A DNA stretch of 64,000 nucleotides, taken from the NCBI RefSeq assembly GCF_030553305.1, contig NZ_JARRAH010000001.1, forward strand, positions 2,542,001 through 2,606,000. Direction: 5' to 3'. The position numbers were made by a program, and so were the translations under genes. This stretch comes from Halomarina ordinaria (lineage in GTDB: Archaea; Halobacteriota; Halobacteria; Halobacteriales; Haloarculaceae). How positions within the stretch are numbered: position 1 is the first letter of the stretch; every line of letters starts with the position of its first letter. Of this stretch, positions 22,287 through 33,400 are shown in pieces. Below the pieces are notes generated by a model, which was not told the DNA's origin, did not search any database, and saw only the letters and a list, made by a program, of their open reading frames with translations.

Positions 22287-25200
22287 ATGGTGGCTACTTC
22301 GTCTGAAGATATTGAAGACTTAATTGACCGATACCGTGACGAACACGATTGGGAGCAAGACAAATCTCACGTTCAGAACACATCCACGGTAATCCGTCAG
22401 TTGGTACAGGCCATCGTCGAGACAGGGTCTGTCGACGAGTACGCGATGCGCACAGTGTACAACCTGTGCCAGAACGATGACGCTCTCCAACCAGAGAATA
22501 AGAAGGAACGAATTGACAATCTGGATATCGACTCCACCGCGAAGTCTGAGATTAAGGAACGGATTGACGAAGGGACAGGTATCGTTGGGAAAGGAACATA
22601 CTCGGTGCCAATTGAAGGCCACGAGGAAGAAGCGTTCAACCTCCTATCAACCGCGATCAGGTCCGATAATCGTGATGAGATTGACCCCGCTATAGAAGAA
22701 TTCGCCAACCTTGAAATTGAAGGGATACAAAACGGAATCATCTCCCCGATTCTCTACTTTCTCCACCCAACAAAATACCCGATCAGTAACCACCGCTCAC
22801 GAACAGGGATGCAGAAATTCTTTGGTTATGAGATGTCTGGCCGACTCACGTCTTACCTAACTGAAGTCGAGAAATTCAACGAAGTCCGTGCCGAGTACCC
22901 GTTCAAAAACGACTTTCGACATCTGGACAGCTTCTTCAATTGGGTTGAGGAACGGGAATCAGTCTTAGTTGAGCAATCTTCGGAGCCAGTCGCAGAGATA
23001 TCTGATGATGCTGACCTCTATTGGGTGAATCAACATAACCAACCAGAAATCGAGGAAGAGTATCTCAGAGCCAAGACTGACGGACTCTGGCATCACAATT
23101 TAGATAAGTTATCCATCGGGGACATAGTCTTCCACAACTTCGATAACGAGTTGATTGGCATTTCGACCGTAATCGAGAATGCCGAGACGTACACATCTCG
23201 AGGTGAAGAATACTATCGAGTTGAGGTCGAACTACGCTCATTCGGAGAACCAGTGCCCGTTGACGACGATTTGAAAGAGAGACTCGGACAGGACAGATAT
23301 CGGACAGAAAAATACTACCCCATCGATAAGAACGGCAACCTCAATGAAGCCTATCTGGCGAATCTATCCCAATCTGCAACGGAGTTTCTCTTGAGTCAGG
23401 TAGACTCAGTTGAGGAGCCCGAAACCACTGAGGAAACTTCACGAACTCCAAGAAGGATCTGGCAAATCACGCCCGAGAGAGGCGGCGAATACTGGGGTGC
23501 GTGGATGCAGCATGGAATTGCGTCTATCGGATACGGACTCGACCATAAGGTGACGGACGATGTAGCAGACATCGACGATGTCGATGAGCTATCTGATGGA
23601 GAACTCGTCGAGATCGCTGCGGATGCCGGCAACAACCATGGTCGCGGTATGGCATACCGGTTCCAGTATGAAATCGACGAGGGCGATGTGATAATCGCAA
23701 AACAGGGGCGTACCTCAGAGCCCGACATAATCTATGGGGTCGGTATCGTTACTGCTGCCCACCACGAGAAGAACTATCCTGAAATTAATCACACGGATGT
23801 CGTTGGCGTAGACTGGAAGGTGACTTTCGGGGAAGGAGGTGTAGATATTGCTGTTGACAGTGGTGCCGATTCGATCAAGACATACACACTAGATACTCTT
23901 GATCCAGAGTACTACCGCGAGCTCACGTCCGAACTCGCCGGTAAAGCAGACGTAGACCGCGATGAACTCCTTGCTTTCGTCTTTGATGAGTCGTCTACTG
24001 ATGCTGAGGGAGAAACAAAAGACGAAGACACGAACTATTTCTGGATTTCCGCTAACCCCTCGATCTGGAAAGTCGAGAGCATCGAAGACGGTGGAGAGGT
24101 TTTCTATACTGCGTACAATCGAAAGGGGAACAAACGCCGAATCTTTGGTGCATTCGAGGAGGCCTCTCCCGGCGACAAGGTGCTGTTCTATGAATCTCAG
24201 CCCGTCCAGGCCATCGTCGCAGAAGGGACAATTCGGGAAGGGCTCCACGAAGATGAACACGAAGAGTACGATCAACCGATCGACGGAATCACGATCGAGT
24301 ACAGCCGAGCCATGGAAGAAATTTCGTGGGAACAGCTCACCGCGGTCCCGGATCTTGAAGATGCCTCTCCAATCAGAAACCGCGCACAAGGAAGCCTCTT
24401 CCCCCTTACCGAAGACGAGTTCGAAACTATCCTCGCACTAGAGGATCCGATTGAAGACGGTGTCTCACAGGACGCCATTAATCAACTCAAAACAAAACTC
24501 ACCTCTCCGGAGGTCAACGTCTCGATTCCTAACAGTCTCTACTTCGATGACGCTGACCGACTTCGACGCGAGATCGAAGCCTCGCTCCAGTCTGGAAAGC
24601 ACCTCATCTTCACCGGACCACCGGGCACCGGGAAGACAAAACTAGCTAAGGCGATCTGTGAATCCGCGACGACCCACGAGCAGGTCGACGATTACAGGTT
24701 CACAACCGCGACCTCCGAATGGACTGCGTTTGACACGATTGGCGGATATGTTCCATCTACGGGTGACGGTGGACAGGAACTCCTGTTCGAACCTCGGCTC
24801 TTCCTGAAGTGCTTCCGGCAAGACCGTGTCGTCAACGAGTGGCTCATCATCGACGAAATCAACCGATCAGACATCGACAAAGCCTTTGGACAACTCTTCT
24901 CCGTCCTGTCCGGCGATTCAACCGAACTACCATACGAACGCGACCGAACTGTCGAACTCCGCTCACTTTCTAATTCAACAACTGACGAAGAGCTCGCCGA
25001 CATTATTGGGAACCCAGACGCCTTCCCAGTCACCCCCTCGTGGCGGCTAATTGCCACAATGAACACGTACGACAAAACCTCGCTGTACGAAATGTCGTAC
25101 GCATTTATGCGCCGTTTCAACTTCGTCCACGTCGGCGTTCCGCCACTCACCAGCGATGACGAAGTCCGAACCTCACTCCTCGATCCAGACGGAACTGACA

Positions 25201-25583
25201 ATTACGCGACTGCGTGGCTCGCCGACGATGAGTCACTCCGATCGGTTCTCGAAGACGTGTACCCTGTCGTTGCAGTTCTGTGGCAACGCATCAATGAACA
25301 CCGCGTCATCGGTCCCTCCATCGTGTACGATATCGTCCGGTATCTCGCCTCGTACGATGACGCCGGCGGATCACGGACAGACGCGCTCACATCTGCTGTC
25401 GTCTCCCTCGTCTACCCGCAATTGGAGGGAATGAGACCAGAACAGCAGAAACAATTGATTCGGTCACTCACCGATCAGAACGTCGCTACGGAAAACGGAT
25501 CTGTAACACTTGATCTCGACAAGTCGTTACTCCAGCACAAAGCGGCTGACTTCTTCGGTATCACATTCGACGATGACGCGTAG
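22287..25583 (+). CDS. mcrB: McrB-type AAA+ GTPase with EVE-like modules
   Basis: 1098 residues. The C-terminal AAA+ domain (about 740-1090) has Walker A GPPGTGKT (about 776), Walker B LIIDEINR (about 852) and the McrB-specific MNTYDKTS (about 922). Upstream there appear to be three EVE/PUA-like modules, which in other McrB proteins read modified bases. They lie near 238-330 (LYWVNQHNQPEI), 390-520 (RRIWQITPERGGEYWGAWMQ) and 585-720 (NYFWISANPSIWKV). The first 230 residues are helical. It is co-transcribed with mcrC, overlapping it by 11 bases. Expected role: GTP-driven recognition and translocation on modified invading DNA. Confidence 0.88.
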   Translation: MVATSSEDIEDLIDRYRDEHDWEQDKSHVQNTSTVIRQLVQAIVETGSVDEYAMRTVYNLCQNDDALQPENKKERIDNLDIDSTAKSEIKERIDEGTGIVGKGTYSVPIEGHEEEAFNLLSTAIRSDNRDEIDPAIEEFANLEIEGIQNGIISPILYFLHPTKYPISNHRSRTGMQKFFGYEMSGRLTSYLTEVEKFNEVRAEYPFKNDFRHLDSFFNWVEERESVLVEQSSEPVAEISDDADLYWVNQHNQPEIEEEYLRAKTDGLWHHNLDKLSIGDIVFHNFDNELIGISTVIENAETYTSRGEEYYRVEVELRSFGEPVPVDDDLKERLGQDRYRTEKYYPIDKNGNLNEAYLANLSQSATEFLLSQVDSVEEPETTEETSRTPRRIWQITPERGGEYWGAWMQHGIASIGYGLDHKVTDDVADIDDVDELSDGELVEIAADAGNNHGRGMAYRFQYEIDEGDVIIAKQGRTSEPDIIYGVGIVTAAHHEKNYPEINHTDVVGVDWKVTFGEGGVDIAVDSGADSIKTYTLDTLDPEYYRELTSELAGKADVDRDELLAFVFDESSTDAEGETKDEDTNYFWISANPSIWKVESIEDGGEVFYTAYNRKGNKRRIFGAFEEASPGDKVLFYESQPVQAIVAEGTIREGLHEDEHEEYDQPIDGITIEYSRAMEEISWEQLTAVPDLEDASPIRNRAQGSLFPLTEDEFETILALEDPIEDGVSQDAINQLKTKLTSPEVNVSIPNSLYFDDADRLRREIEASLQSGKHLIFTGPPGTGKTKLAKAICESATTHEQVDDYRFTTATSEWTAFDTIGGYVPSTGDGGQELLFEPRLFLKCFRQDRVVNEWLIIDEINRSDIDKAFGQLFSVLSGDSTELPYERDRTVELRSLSNSTTDEELADIIGNPDAFPVTPSWRLIATMNTYDKTSLYEMSYAFMRRFNFVHVGVPPLTSDDEVRTSLLDPDGTDNYATAWLADDESLRSVLEDVYPVVAVLWQRINEHRVIGPSIVYDIVRYLASYDDAGGSRTDALTSAVVSLVYPQLEGMRPEQQKQLIRSLTDQNVATENGSVTLDLDKSLLQHKAADFFGITFDDDA

Positions 25584-26931
25584 TCTAGCAGTAGAGGAAC
25601 TCGTTAACGCCACCAGCGAAGAGCTGGGTACGTACTTACGGAGCGGCGCGCTGAACACGAACGCACTCACGCGCTCACTCGATTACGAAGGTCTCGATAT
25701 TGAGGACTGGGAGCGTATCAAACGCATCCATTTCTGTCTCGCAGACGACGTCCACGATTTCATCAGCGCTCTTCCTGACCGGGTTCGTCGGATCAAGACC
25801 GAACATCAACGTGAAAACATCCACACGCAAGGCGAAGTCCGCGGGTCGATTAACTGGAGTGGCACACTTCGTACCCGCTCCGAAACCGGCTACGCAGACC
25901 GTAGCCGCTTTGTCTGCAACACCCCCTATACTGAATACGATATTGCAGAGAACCGCGTTTTGAAGCGCCTCCTGTGGCAAATCCACCACACAGTTGCAGA
26001 CGAACTCCAGAGCGTCGAGTACGATTGGCGGCACGACTTCTGGACCGATAACCAGCTCGCCAGCTTCGACCGGCTCTACAAGCAGAACGTCCACCTGAAC
26101 CGCATCAAAGACGGGCCAACCATCTCCATTTCCGGACAGGATATGACCACCGCTCGCCAGTCACGCCTCCCCCTCTATACCGAAGCCTACGACCTCTACG
26201 ACACGTTTCAACGCCTCCAAGCCGATACGCTCGACCCGGACATCACGGAACTCCTCGCAGACACACTCGTCGTCCCGAGCGACACACCAACTCTCTTCGA
26301 ACTCTTCTGCTGCTTCCGCCTCATCCGTATTCTCAACCGTTATTCTCCCGGCTTCTCTCTCAAACCAATCGACGGTGAAAGCAGTGCGCTCGCCCACCTC
26401 GAATCAGACGATACCCGCATCGAAATCCACCACAACAGTACCGGCAATCTCAGCTTTCACGAACCGCTTGACGCGACACGTCGTCCAGCACACTCGCAGT
26501 ACGCACGTTACCACGATGTTCTCATCGACTACAGCAACACCCTAGAATCACTCACCGGCAACCCACACGATTCTGTCTTATATAGTGGTCGTCCCGACAT
26601 CATCATCGAGAGCTACGACACCACATCCGACGAACAACTCGTCTCCGTACTCCTCGGCGAAGTCAAACATTCCGACGCGACACAGACCTTCAAACAAGGC
26701 CTCGAGGAGCTCCTCACTTACCGGCGATTCGCCAACAATAATGGCTACCTCATCGACGATCCAGAGGTCTCTCTCACTAGCCTTCTCATCACGAATGGTC
26801 TTACCACACCAGGTACGAGCGACGATGTTATCCATCTCAACGGAACCGATCTACTCGACACCGCAAAACAGCAACATTCGGACTGGATTCTTCCTTCCCT
26901 TAGACCTCCCATTATCCCAGAGCAAGCCTGA
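25573..26931 (+). CDS. mcrC: McrC-type DUF2357/PD-(D/E)XK nuclease
   Basis: 452 residues, ATG at 25573 overlapping the mcrB stop. The N-terminal half has the DUF2357 pattern (NTPYTEYDIAENRVLKRLLW at about 117-136). The C-terminal nuclease has GRPDIIIE (about 339) and LGEVKHS (about 362), the D and E-x-K of a PD-(D/E)XK site. The long N-terminal beta domain of E. coli McrC is replaced by a helical region. Expected to cut DNA when assembled with McrB. Confidence 0.82.
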   Translation: MTRSLAVEELVNATSEELGTYLRSGALNTNALTRSLDYEGLDIEDWERIKRIHFCLADDVHDFISALPDRVRRIKTEHQRENIHTQGEVRGSINWSGTLRTRSETGYADRSRFVCNTPYTEYDIAENRVLKRLLWQIHHTVADELQSVEYDWRHDFWTDNQLASFDRLYKQNVHLNRIKDGPTISISGQDMTTARQSRLPLYTEAYDLYDTFQRLQADTLDPDITELLADTLVVPSDTPTLFELFCCFRLIRILNRYSPGFSLKPIDGESSALAHLESDDTRIEIHHNSTGNLSFHEPLDATRRPAHSQYARYHDVLIDYSNTLESLTGNPHDSVLYSGRPDIIIESYDTTSDEQLVSVLLGEVKHSDATQTFKQGLEELLTYRRFANNNGYLIDDPEVSLTSLLITNGLTTPGTSDDVIHLNGTDLLDTAKQQHSDWILPSLRPPIIPEQA

Positions 26932-26941
26932 GCCTATACGA

Positions 26942-28264
26942 TCATAACTCGTGCCGTCTGGTCTCGACGGTGTCTACAGATACCGTCAGTTCCGTCACAA
27001 ACGCGCCGTGATTCCGGTACGGCTCGCTAATCCGCATCGCTGGCCCTGTATAGAACACTGGTGTCCCGTCATCCGCCTCGAACGTATACCCATTCTCGAA
27101 ATCTCGTTTCTTTGGACGGTGCTCATCACCGATCAGCACGCAATCAAACGATACGTGTGACTGCGCGAGTAATCGATCCAAATCAACATCAGCGTCGTAC
27201 CGACGGTACGGCGTCAACCCGTCGTGAAGACACAGTACGTTCGGACCGGAAGACGCTGCACCGAACGCGATATCAGACGGGTCCCATTCTCGCGAGTGGA
27301 ACTTCCCGACGTCGTCGATTCCCACGTTCCCCGCGGAGATACCGTACGCATCGAGTGGTCCGCTAGCGACCGATGTTGGGCTGGTCGATAACTCCGTAAG
27401 ATGTCCTTTCGTCACCTGAGTTTTGAGCCACGAGATCCCGTCAACTGAATCCGGATGCTGCGGGTTCGCCGAGTCATGATCGTGCGACCCGATAATACAG
27501 TAAACTGGAATGTCACGTGATGACAATCCTGATAAAATCCCACTGGCGAACTCAAGAGTTTCTTTGTCCACCTCGTGATCCAAAATGTCTCCTGTGTGAA
27601 TAATCGCGTCAACACTCCGCTCAATCGCAAGCCGCGTCACTCGCCCGATTGTCTCCTCACTCGAAATGTCCTGAACCCACGACACGGTACTCCCCCGCCC
27701 AGTTTTCTCTCGATTCTCGTATCCTATGTGCGTATCACTCACAAACAGCACCGTCGTCTCAGACCCCGTCATTCCACGTCCAACATTCTCTCGTGCTCGG
27801 TGGACCCGCTCAGGGTCAAGCAGGAGATCGACTCCGTCACCTGGCCGATCAGCCGCGGGTTCAGCTGGGAATTCAGCCAGCAGCGAGATTGCCCAATCAA
27901 CCTCTTCCGACGAGACTTTTACAGGAAGCACTTCTCTCGATTCAGGTGCAACCGGTAATTTCGCACCTGCCGGCACATACCGGCGATCTGATTCACGTGG
28001 GTCCGCCACCGCGATCGCCGAAAACTCCGTCACCCGATCCCCGTTTCCGTGTCGCCGCGCGTAGTCCTTCCGCTTCCCCAAATTCCGCTCCTTCTGTTGT
28101 GCTCCATAGCACGATGCCCTATCAGCTAACAACTCATCATCGTACAGTACAGACCGCAATGCCACCTTCCATTCCGAATCCGTCCCAGTAGGCAGCGACC
28201 CATAAAGAACAGAGAGACAATCGTACAGCTCAGTCAGCTCGTTCCCAGAACCCATCGTATTCAC
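26942..28264 (-). CDS. Mre11/SbcD-like metallophosphoesterase
   Basis: 440 residues. The first 165 residues are an unassigned N-terminal domain. Then come the nuclease motifs: SDTHIGYENR (about 178), GDILDH (about 223), GSHDHD (about 259), LHDGLT (about 345) and GDEHRP (about 380). This order matches Mre11/SbcD and DNA double-strand-break nucleases, though no SbcC/Rad50 partner is nearby. It lies convergent with mcrC (10 bases apart) and divergent from the BREX operon. It may act as an accessory nuclease of the island. ATG 28255 is an alternative start. Confidence 0.75.
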   Translation of the reverse strand: MNTMGSGNELTELYDCLSVLYGSLPTGTDSEWKVALRSVLYDDELLADRASCYGAQQKERNLGKRKDYARRHGNGDRVTEFSAIAVADPRESDRRYVPAGAKLPVAPESREVLPVKVSSEEVDWAISLLAEFPAEPAADRPGDGVDLLLDPERVHRARENVGRGMTGSETTVLFVSDTHIGYENREKTGRGSTVSWVQDISSEETIGRVTRLAIERSVDAIIHTGDILDHEVDKETLEFASGILSGLSSRDIPVYCIIGSHDHDSANPQHPDSVDGISWLKTQVTKGHLTELSTSPTSVASGPLDAYGISAGNVGIDDVGKFHSREWDPSDIAFGAASSGPNVLCLHDGLTPYRRYDADVDLDRLLAQSHVSFDCVLIGDEHRPKKRDFENGYTFEADDGTPVFYTGPAMRISEPYRNHGAFVTELTVSVDTVETRRHEL

Positions 28265-28375
28265 TATCTCTCCCCTGTCGGGCGATATTAAACCCCCGAG
28301 GTACGGAACGTACGGTTTGGTCTTCAGAAAACGGGAGGCGTTGGTTCTAAGCCACCACCTCTTCTGGATGTATAT

Positions 28376-29026
28376 ATGACTTCAACTGATCTCGCCGATG
28401 CGTTCGTCTCGACTAAAGAGGCCCTCAGCGATGCAGGTATTGAGGATGAGTTCTTTCTTGACCTGCTCGCCTCACGCTTGTTGGTAGAGCGCGTGGGCGA
28501 GTCGAATAACCAAGGCTGGTGGGACTCACGGGTTCTCTCTGAGACTGGGCGGACCCGACTCGAAGAAGTAACGCCGAAAACGCAACTCCAATCTCGAATC
28601 TCCCTCGCATCGAAAGTCGGGAGGAAAGCAGAATCAGACCGACTTCCAGCAGATGCCATCTCCCTGTTCTCGTTCGGCCCTCAAGTGGAATCCCGCCTCT
28701 CTGCTGCCATTGAAGACATCGAACCTGCCGATACTCAATCTCTGGAGGCGCTTGAGAACATCTCTGTTCAATCTCTGAGTGAAGGCTGGACGGACCGAAT
28801 CATCGAGCAAACTGGATCAAACATCACAGCAGCATCTACCACGCTCACCGACCCAGGGACTGGTGATTCATTCCGTATCGAGGAGGAGGGGTACACACAG
28901 TCCGAGGTCGAACCAGAGAAATGGCGGCTGCTGGTCACCCTTCTGCAAGGGTACGGGCATAGCACCGACCGTCTCTGTGTGCCGTACTACCCCCTCAAGT
29001 CAGAACTTAAATCCGAAAGCGCGTGA
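28376..29026 (+). CDS. brxE: BrxE-like BREX protein
   Basis: 216 residues. The segment LASRLLVERVGESNNQGWWDSRVL (about 30-53) matches the L-V-A-R-L-G-E ... G-W-W-D signature of BrxE, a small protein that precedes brxA in some BREX loci (described for type 6). The rest is helical and acidic. It lies 9 bases upstream of brxA, so it is the first gene of the BREX operon. Function of BrxE is not established. The family call rests on this motif and position. Confidence 0.65.
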   Translation: MTSTDLADAFVSTKEALSDAGIEDEFFLDLLASRLLVERVGESNNQGWWDSRVLSETGRTRLEEVTPKTQLQSRISLASKVGRKAESDRLPADAISLFSFGPQVESRLSAAIEDIEPADTQSLEALENISVQSLSEGWTDRIIEQTGSNITAASTTLTDPGTGDSFRIEEEGYTQSEVEPEKWRLLVTLLQGYGHSTDRLCVPYYPLKSELKSESA

Positions 29027-29035
29027 GATATCCAT

Positions 29036-29848
29036 ATGAGTAACGAGCATATTGAGCCGAGAGATGGCGAGGAAATAGAAGCAGCGGCGAGTCTCGACCC
29101 GAAAATCGCCCATCACAGTACGTATATCGACGAGACGAAACGCATCCTTCGTACGTACGTCGATTGTGAGTCCTACGAAGAACTGGAGCGGCGGGTCGTT
29201 GAAGAGAACATCCTGAACAAGGACACAGACGAGTATCGAACGAACATTCTCCGCGAAGTCACACGTCGTCACATCCCCGATAAAGAGGAGTACACAGAGA
29301 CGCCACTAATGAAGATTATGTCGGCTGACGTCCGGAGCGACGTAACCGACTGGTGTCTCTACTACGAATTCGCGCAAGATCCGTTCATTCGCCTCGTCAC
29401 CCTCGATTTCCTGTACCCTGAATTCGAACGGGGAACTCTCTCCGTGCAAGCTACGGACATCGTCACGTTCATCGAATCGATTCAAGAGGACTACGCCGAC
29501 CTGCGTGACCGATCCGAATCGACGATCAACGAAGCCGCCACGAAGTACCTCACCGCACTCCGAAACTACGGGCTCTTAGAAGGCACCCAACGTAAGGAAT
29601 TCGCTGTCATCTACGTCCCCGACGAGACAGTCGCTTACGTCGTCTACCGGCTCTTCCAGAAGGGGGCGAAGTCCGCATCAGATGTCATCGAACACGACGA
29701 CTGGAAGTTATTCCTGATGAACGAATCCGAAGTTCAGCGCCGTATCCGAGATATCTCACCTCAGTATGTGAGCTACGAGAAGCGCGGATCGACAGAACGA
29801 CTAATTACAAAGCATGACAGCATAGAGGACCTAATAGATGCTTTCTGA
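29036..29848 (+). CDS. brxA: BREX protein BrxA (DUF1819)
   Basis: 270 residues, somewhat longer than the usual 200 because of an acidic N-terminus. The DUF1819 core is visible as LYYEFAQDPFIRLVTLDFLYPEFERG (about 115-140), followed by a helical bundle and LTALRNYGLLEG. BrxA is a small winged-helix DNA-binding component required in many BREX systems. It overlaps brxB by 11 bases. Confidence 0.9.
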   Translation: MSNEHIEPRDGEEIEAAASLDPKIAHHSTYIDETKRILRTYVDCESYEELERRVVEENILNKDTDEYRTNILREVTRRHIPDKEEYTETPLMKIMSADVRSDVTDWCLYYEFAQDPFIRLVTLDFLYPEFERGTLSVQATDIVTFIESIQEDYADLRDRSESTINEAATKYLTALRNYGLLEGTQRKEFAVIYVPDETVAYVVYRLFQKGAKSASDVIEHDDWKLFLMNESEVQRRIRDISPQYVSYEKRGSTERLITKHDSIEDLIDAF

Positions 29849-30407
29849 CTTTCAAGCACGGCTCGAAGAAGTAGAACGACTCGTCAGAGACGATAGAGAC
29901 GAAGTCGGAAAGCGCGCTGGAGTTCCCTTCATCGTCTTCACCTACGACCCTGGTGACGAACTCGAAGTCGACGAAGAGGTTCGAAACCTCATCGAGAAAC
30001 TGGAGTATCACGACCAAACCGTCGCAGGAGTCGATATGCGCGAACTGGTCTTCAGCATCCTCGAAGACCGCGGCATCCTAGAGAACGTGATCGATCTCGA
30101 ACGCCGGGATCGAGACCAGTTACTCGACGGACTGAAATCGTCGCTTCTGGACGACGGCGAGATGGGGCAGTTAGCGTCGGCCATCGCAACGGCGGCTGAA
30201 GACGCTGACACTGTGATTGTCTACCGGATGGGTATTCTGTATCCGTTCGCCAGTGCCTCCACACTCATGGGGCAATTAGAAATGAATACACCGGACGACA
30301 CGCCCATCGTATTCTGCTACCCGGCGAAAGTCGATGACAAGAGTTTAAGATTCCTCGATGAATCGGAGGGGACATATTACCGTGCAAGGGTGATCGGACA
30401 TGAGTGA
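29838..30407 (+). CDS. brxB: BREX protein BrxB (DUF1788)
   Basis: 189 residues. The DUF1788 pattern is clear: VPFIVFTYDPGDELEVDEEVRNLIEKL (about 28-54), DMRELVFSILEDRGIL, and VIVYRMGILYPFASASTLMGQL with a final pyrimidine-kinase-like strand PIVFCYPAK. The length matches the family. It overlaps both brxA (11 bases) and brxC (8 bases), indicating tight coupling. Its biochemical role is not known, although it is required for BREX defence. Confidence 0.9.
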   Translation: MLSDFQARLEEVERLVRDDRDEVGKRAGVPFIVFTYDPGDELEVDEEVRNLIEKLEYHDQTVAGVDMRELVFSILEDRGILENVIDLERRDRDQLLDGLKSSLLDDGEMGQLASAIATAAEDADTVIVYRMGILYPFASASTLMGQLEMNTPDDTPIVFCYPAKVDDKSLRFLDESEGTYYRARVIGHE

Positions 30408-33400
30408 TACTACCTCCTCCCACCAGATTCACGAGATCTTCTACCGGCCAATCAATCGGAAGATCGACCGGGTCGTCAAAGTAGATAACGACGACCCGAG
30501 CGTCGTCAAGAAAGAACTCGAAGAGTACATCCTCACGCCACAGCTCGAACGTCACTTCTCGGACGCGTTAGAGGCCGTCATCGATACGGAACACGCACAG
30601 ACGGAAGACGTCGGGATGTGGGTTTCCGGCTTCTTCGGCTCGGGGAAGAGCCACTACATGAAAATCCTCGGGCACATCCTCGAAAACCGCGAGTTCGAGG
30701 ATACACACGCGGCCGAGATGTTCCGGGATCGAATCGAGGGCAACGAGATGCTCGACGGAGCGGTCTCGTCTGTCACCCAGAAGTTCGATTCCGAGGTGCT
30801 GATGTTCCAGATCGGCGCGAAAGCCGACGCATCCGGGAGCGAGTCCATCACGGAGATCATCCACCGTGAGTTCAACATCTCCCGTGGTTACGCCTCGATG
30901 CCCTGGGTCGCCCAAATGGAGCAGGAACTCGAATCACGAGGCGTGTACGACGAGTTCGTCGACGCCATCGAAGCGAACACCGGGAAAGACTGGACGGAAG
31001 CCCGCAAGGACGCCATGTTCGTCCGGTCCGACATGGAGACCGCATTAGTCGAGGCTACCGATGAGTTCGACGACGAAGACGATGCAGCCCGCGCAATCGA
31101 CGACGTTCAGGACAACGTTCTGATCAACGCGTCCACGCTCGCCGAAGACATCGTGGACTACGTCGAACAGCGGGAAGCCGAGACTGGCGACAACTGTCGG
31201 TACTTCGTGTTCATCGACGAGATCTCGCAGTTCATCGGCGACGATGGGCAACTCCTCTTGGAACTCCAGAGCATCGTCGAGGAATTCGGGCAGAAAGGCA
31301 AAGGCAAGGTCTTCCTCGGAGTCACCTCCCAGGAACAACTCCAGCAACTTATTCCCGGCGTCTTGGAGAAGGAAGCCGAGGAGTCGAAAGTCATCGACCG
31401 CTTCCCACACCGGTTCGACCTCACCTCCGAGAACCTCGACAAGGTCGTCCGCGACCGTGTCCTCAGCAAGAAAGGCGAATTCAGAGGCATCCTCGGCAAC
31501 CTGTATGACCAGCACGAAGGTATCCTTTCGGCTAGATACAAACTGGACTCCAGTCAGAGCCTGAAGCCAATTAACGAGGATAACTTCATCGACTGCTATC
31601 CGTTCCTTCCCTACCAACTCGATATCCTTCCGGAGATGTTCAAGGCTCTCGGGAAAGGCTCAGACGACCAGCTGGCAGGGAGTGAACGCACACTGATCGA
31701 CGTCACCCAGAGCGTCCTCAAAGACGAGGCCCATCTCTACAACGACGAACTCGGGGCGCTCGTCACGCTGGACATGATCTTCGACGAGATCAGCAACGAC
31801 ATCCCCAGTAGTGACGTCAAGTCGATCCGCGAGGCGCGACCGAAAGACGCCGATCCGGAAATCGCACGACGCGTCCTCAAGTCCCTGTACCTCCTCCAGC
31901 AGCTCCCGTGGATTCCGAACACGGCCGACAACATTGCAACGTCACTCCAGACGGAACTCGGCCCCACGCAGCAACTGGAGGGTGACGTCGAAAAGACGCT
32001 CGATGCCCTTGTCAACGCCGGCTACGTCGGTCGGAGTGAAGAAGGCTACCGGTTCCTCCGTGAGACCGAGCGGGAACTCGAAAACGAGATCAAAGGCATC
32101 GAAGTCGGCCCAGGTGACATCCGGCGCTCGTCCAAACGCTTCCTGAACGACATCCTCGACGAAACGTCCCGTGTCAACTACCAAGGGAAGACGTTCCAGG
32201 TGAACCTGAGCATTGACGGCGAGGAAATCACGTCGAAGGGCCACATTGACCTCAAAACGTACTCGCCGATATACCAGCGATACGAGGATCTCGATCCGGA
32301 CGGCCTGAAAACGCAGAGCTTCAGCGAGGACGGCACACTGTACTGGATCGCCGACAACGAGAAACAGCACGCCATCTACGAGAAGCTGAAATCGATCTAC
32401 CAGATCAACACCGTTGTCAAAGAAAAGCGCGGCAACGAACTCAGCCAGGAGGAACAGGAAGCCCTCGGACAGAAGCAAGAAGACCTCCAGCGCCTCCGCA
32501 ACGAAGTTGAACGCGAGTTCAAACGCAGCTTCCAGCGCGGAGTCCTCATTTACAACGGCGACACCGAGGAGTTCGACACCACGAGCACCTCGCTTACTTC
32601 GCTCGTTGCCCGGAAGACGGACAATGCCATCCCGAAGGTCTTCACGAGCTTCAAACACGGCTCCGCGACGGTCAAAGACCGACACATCGAGCAGATCTTC
32701 GGCGACCTCGACGGCTCGTCGAACCCGTCGGTCTTCTCCGACCTGGGTGTCGTCCAGGACGGCGATCTCATCGCCGAAGCCCGAATCGCCTCGGAAGTCG
32801 AAGACGAGATCCAACGCCGTGAGAAAGCAGGCGAGTCCCGCACCGGAAGCGACCTGATCGACCACTTCGCCGAACCGCCGTACGGCTGGAGCCGAGAAGT
32901 CGTCAGGCTCGCCGCAGCCGTGCTCTTCCGTAACGGCTCGATCATCCCGACGTACAAGGAACGGACCTACGGGACGTACACGGAAGACGGCGCACAGGAA
33001 GTGTTTACCCAGGTCACGAAGTTCAAGTCCACCTCCTTCGACGAGCGCGAGACCGTAGACATCGACACGCGAACGGACGCCAAACAGCTCCTTGACCGCC
33101 TGTTCGACCGCAAGGTCAAATCCACGGACCAGGCTGTTGATGAAGGCGTTCGAGAGGAAGCCAACACTTGGGTCTCGACCACCAGCACACTCCTCTCGCA
33201 GCTCCGGCGGGTAGACTTCCCGCTCACGGACGACGTCGAGCAGTTCCAAACCCGACTGAAGAACCTGCTTCAACAACCCACGTCGGCCAAGCGCATCAAG
33301 CAGTTCGTCGAATTCGAGGACGAACTCGAAGGCCTCACCAAAACCGCGAAAGACGTCGCCCAGTTCTGCGGTGAGAACGGCGGCGAAAACCGACTGAAAG

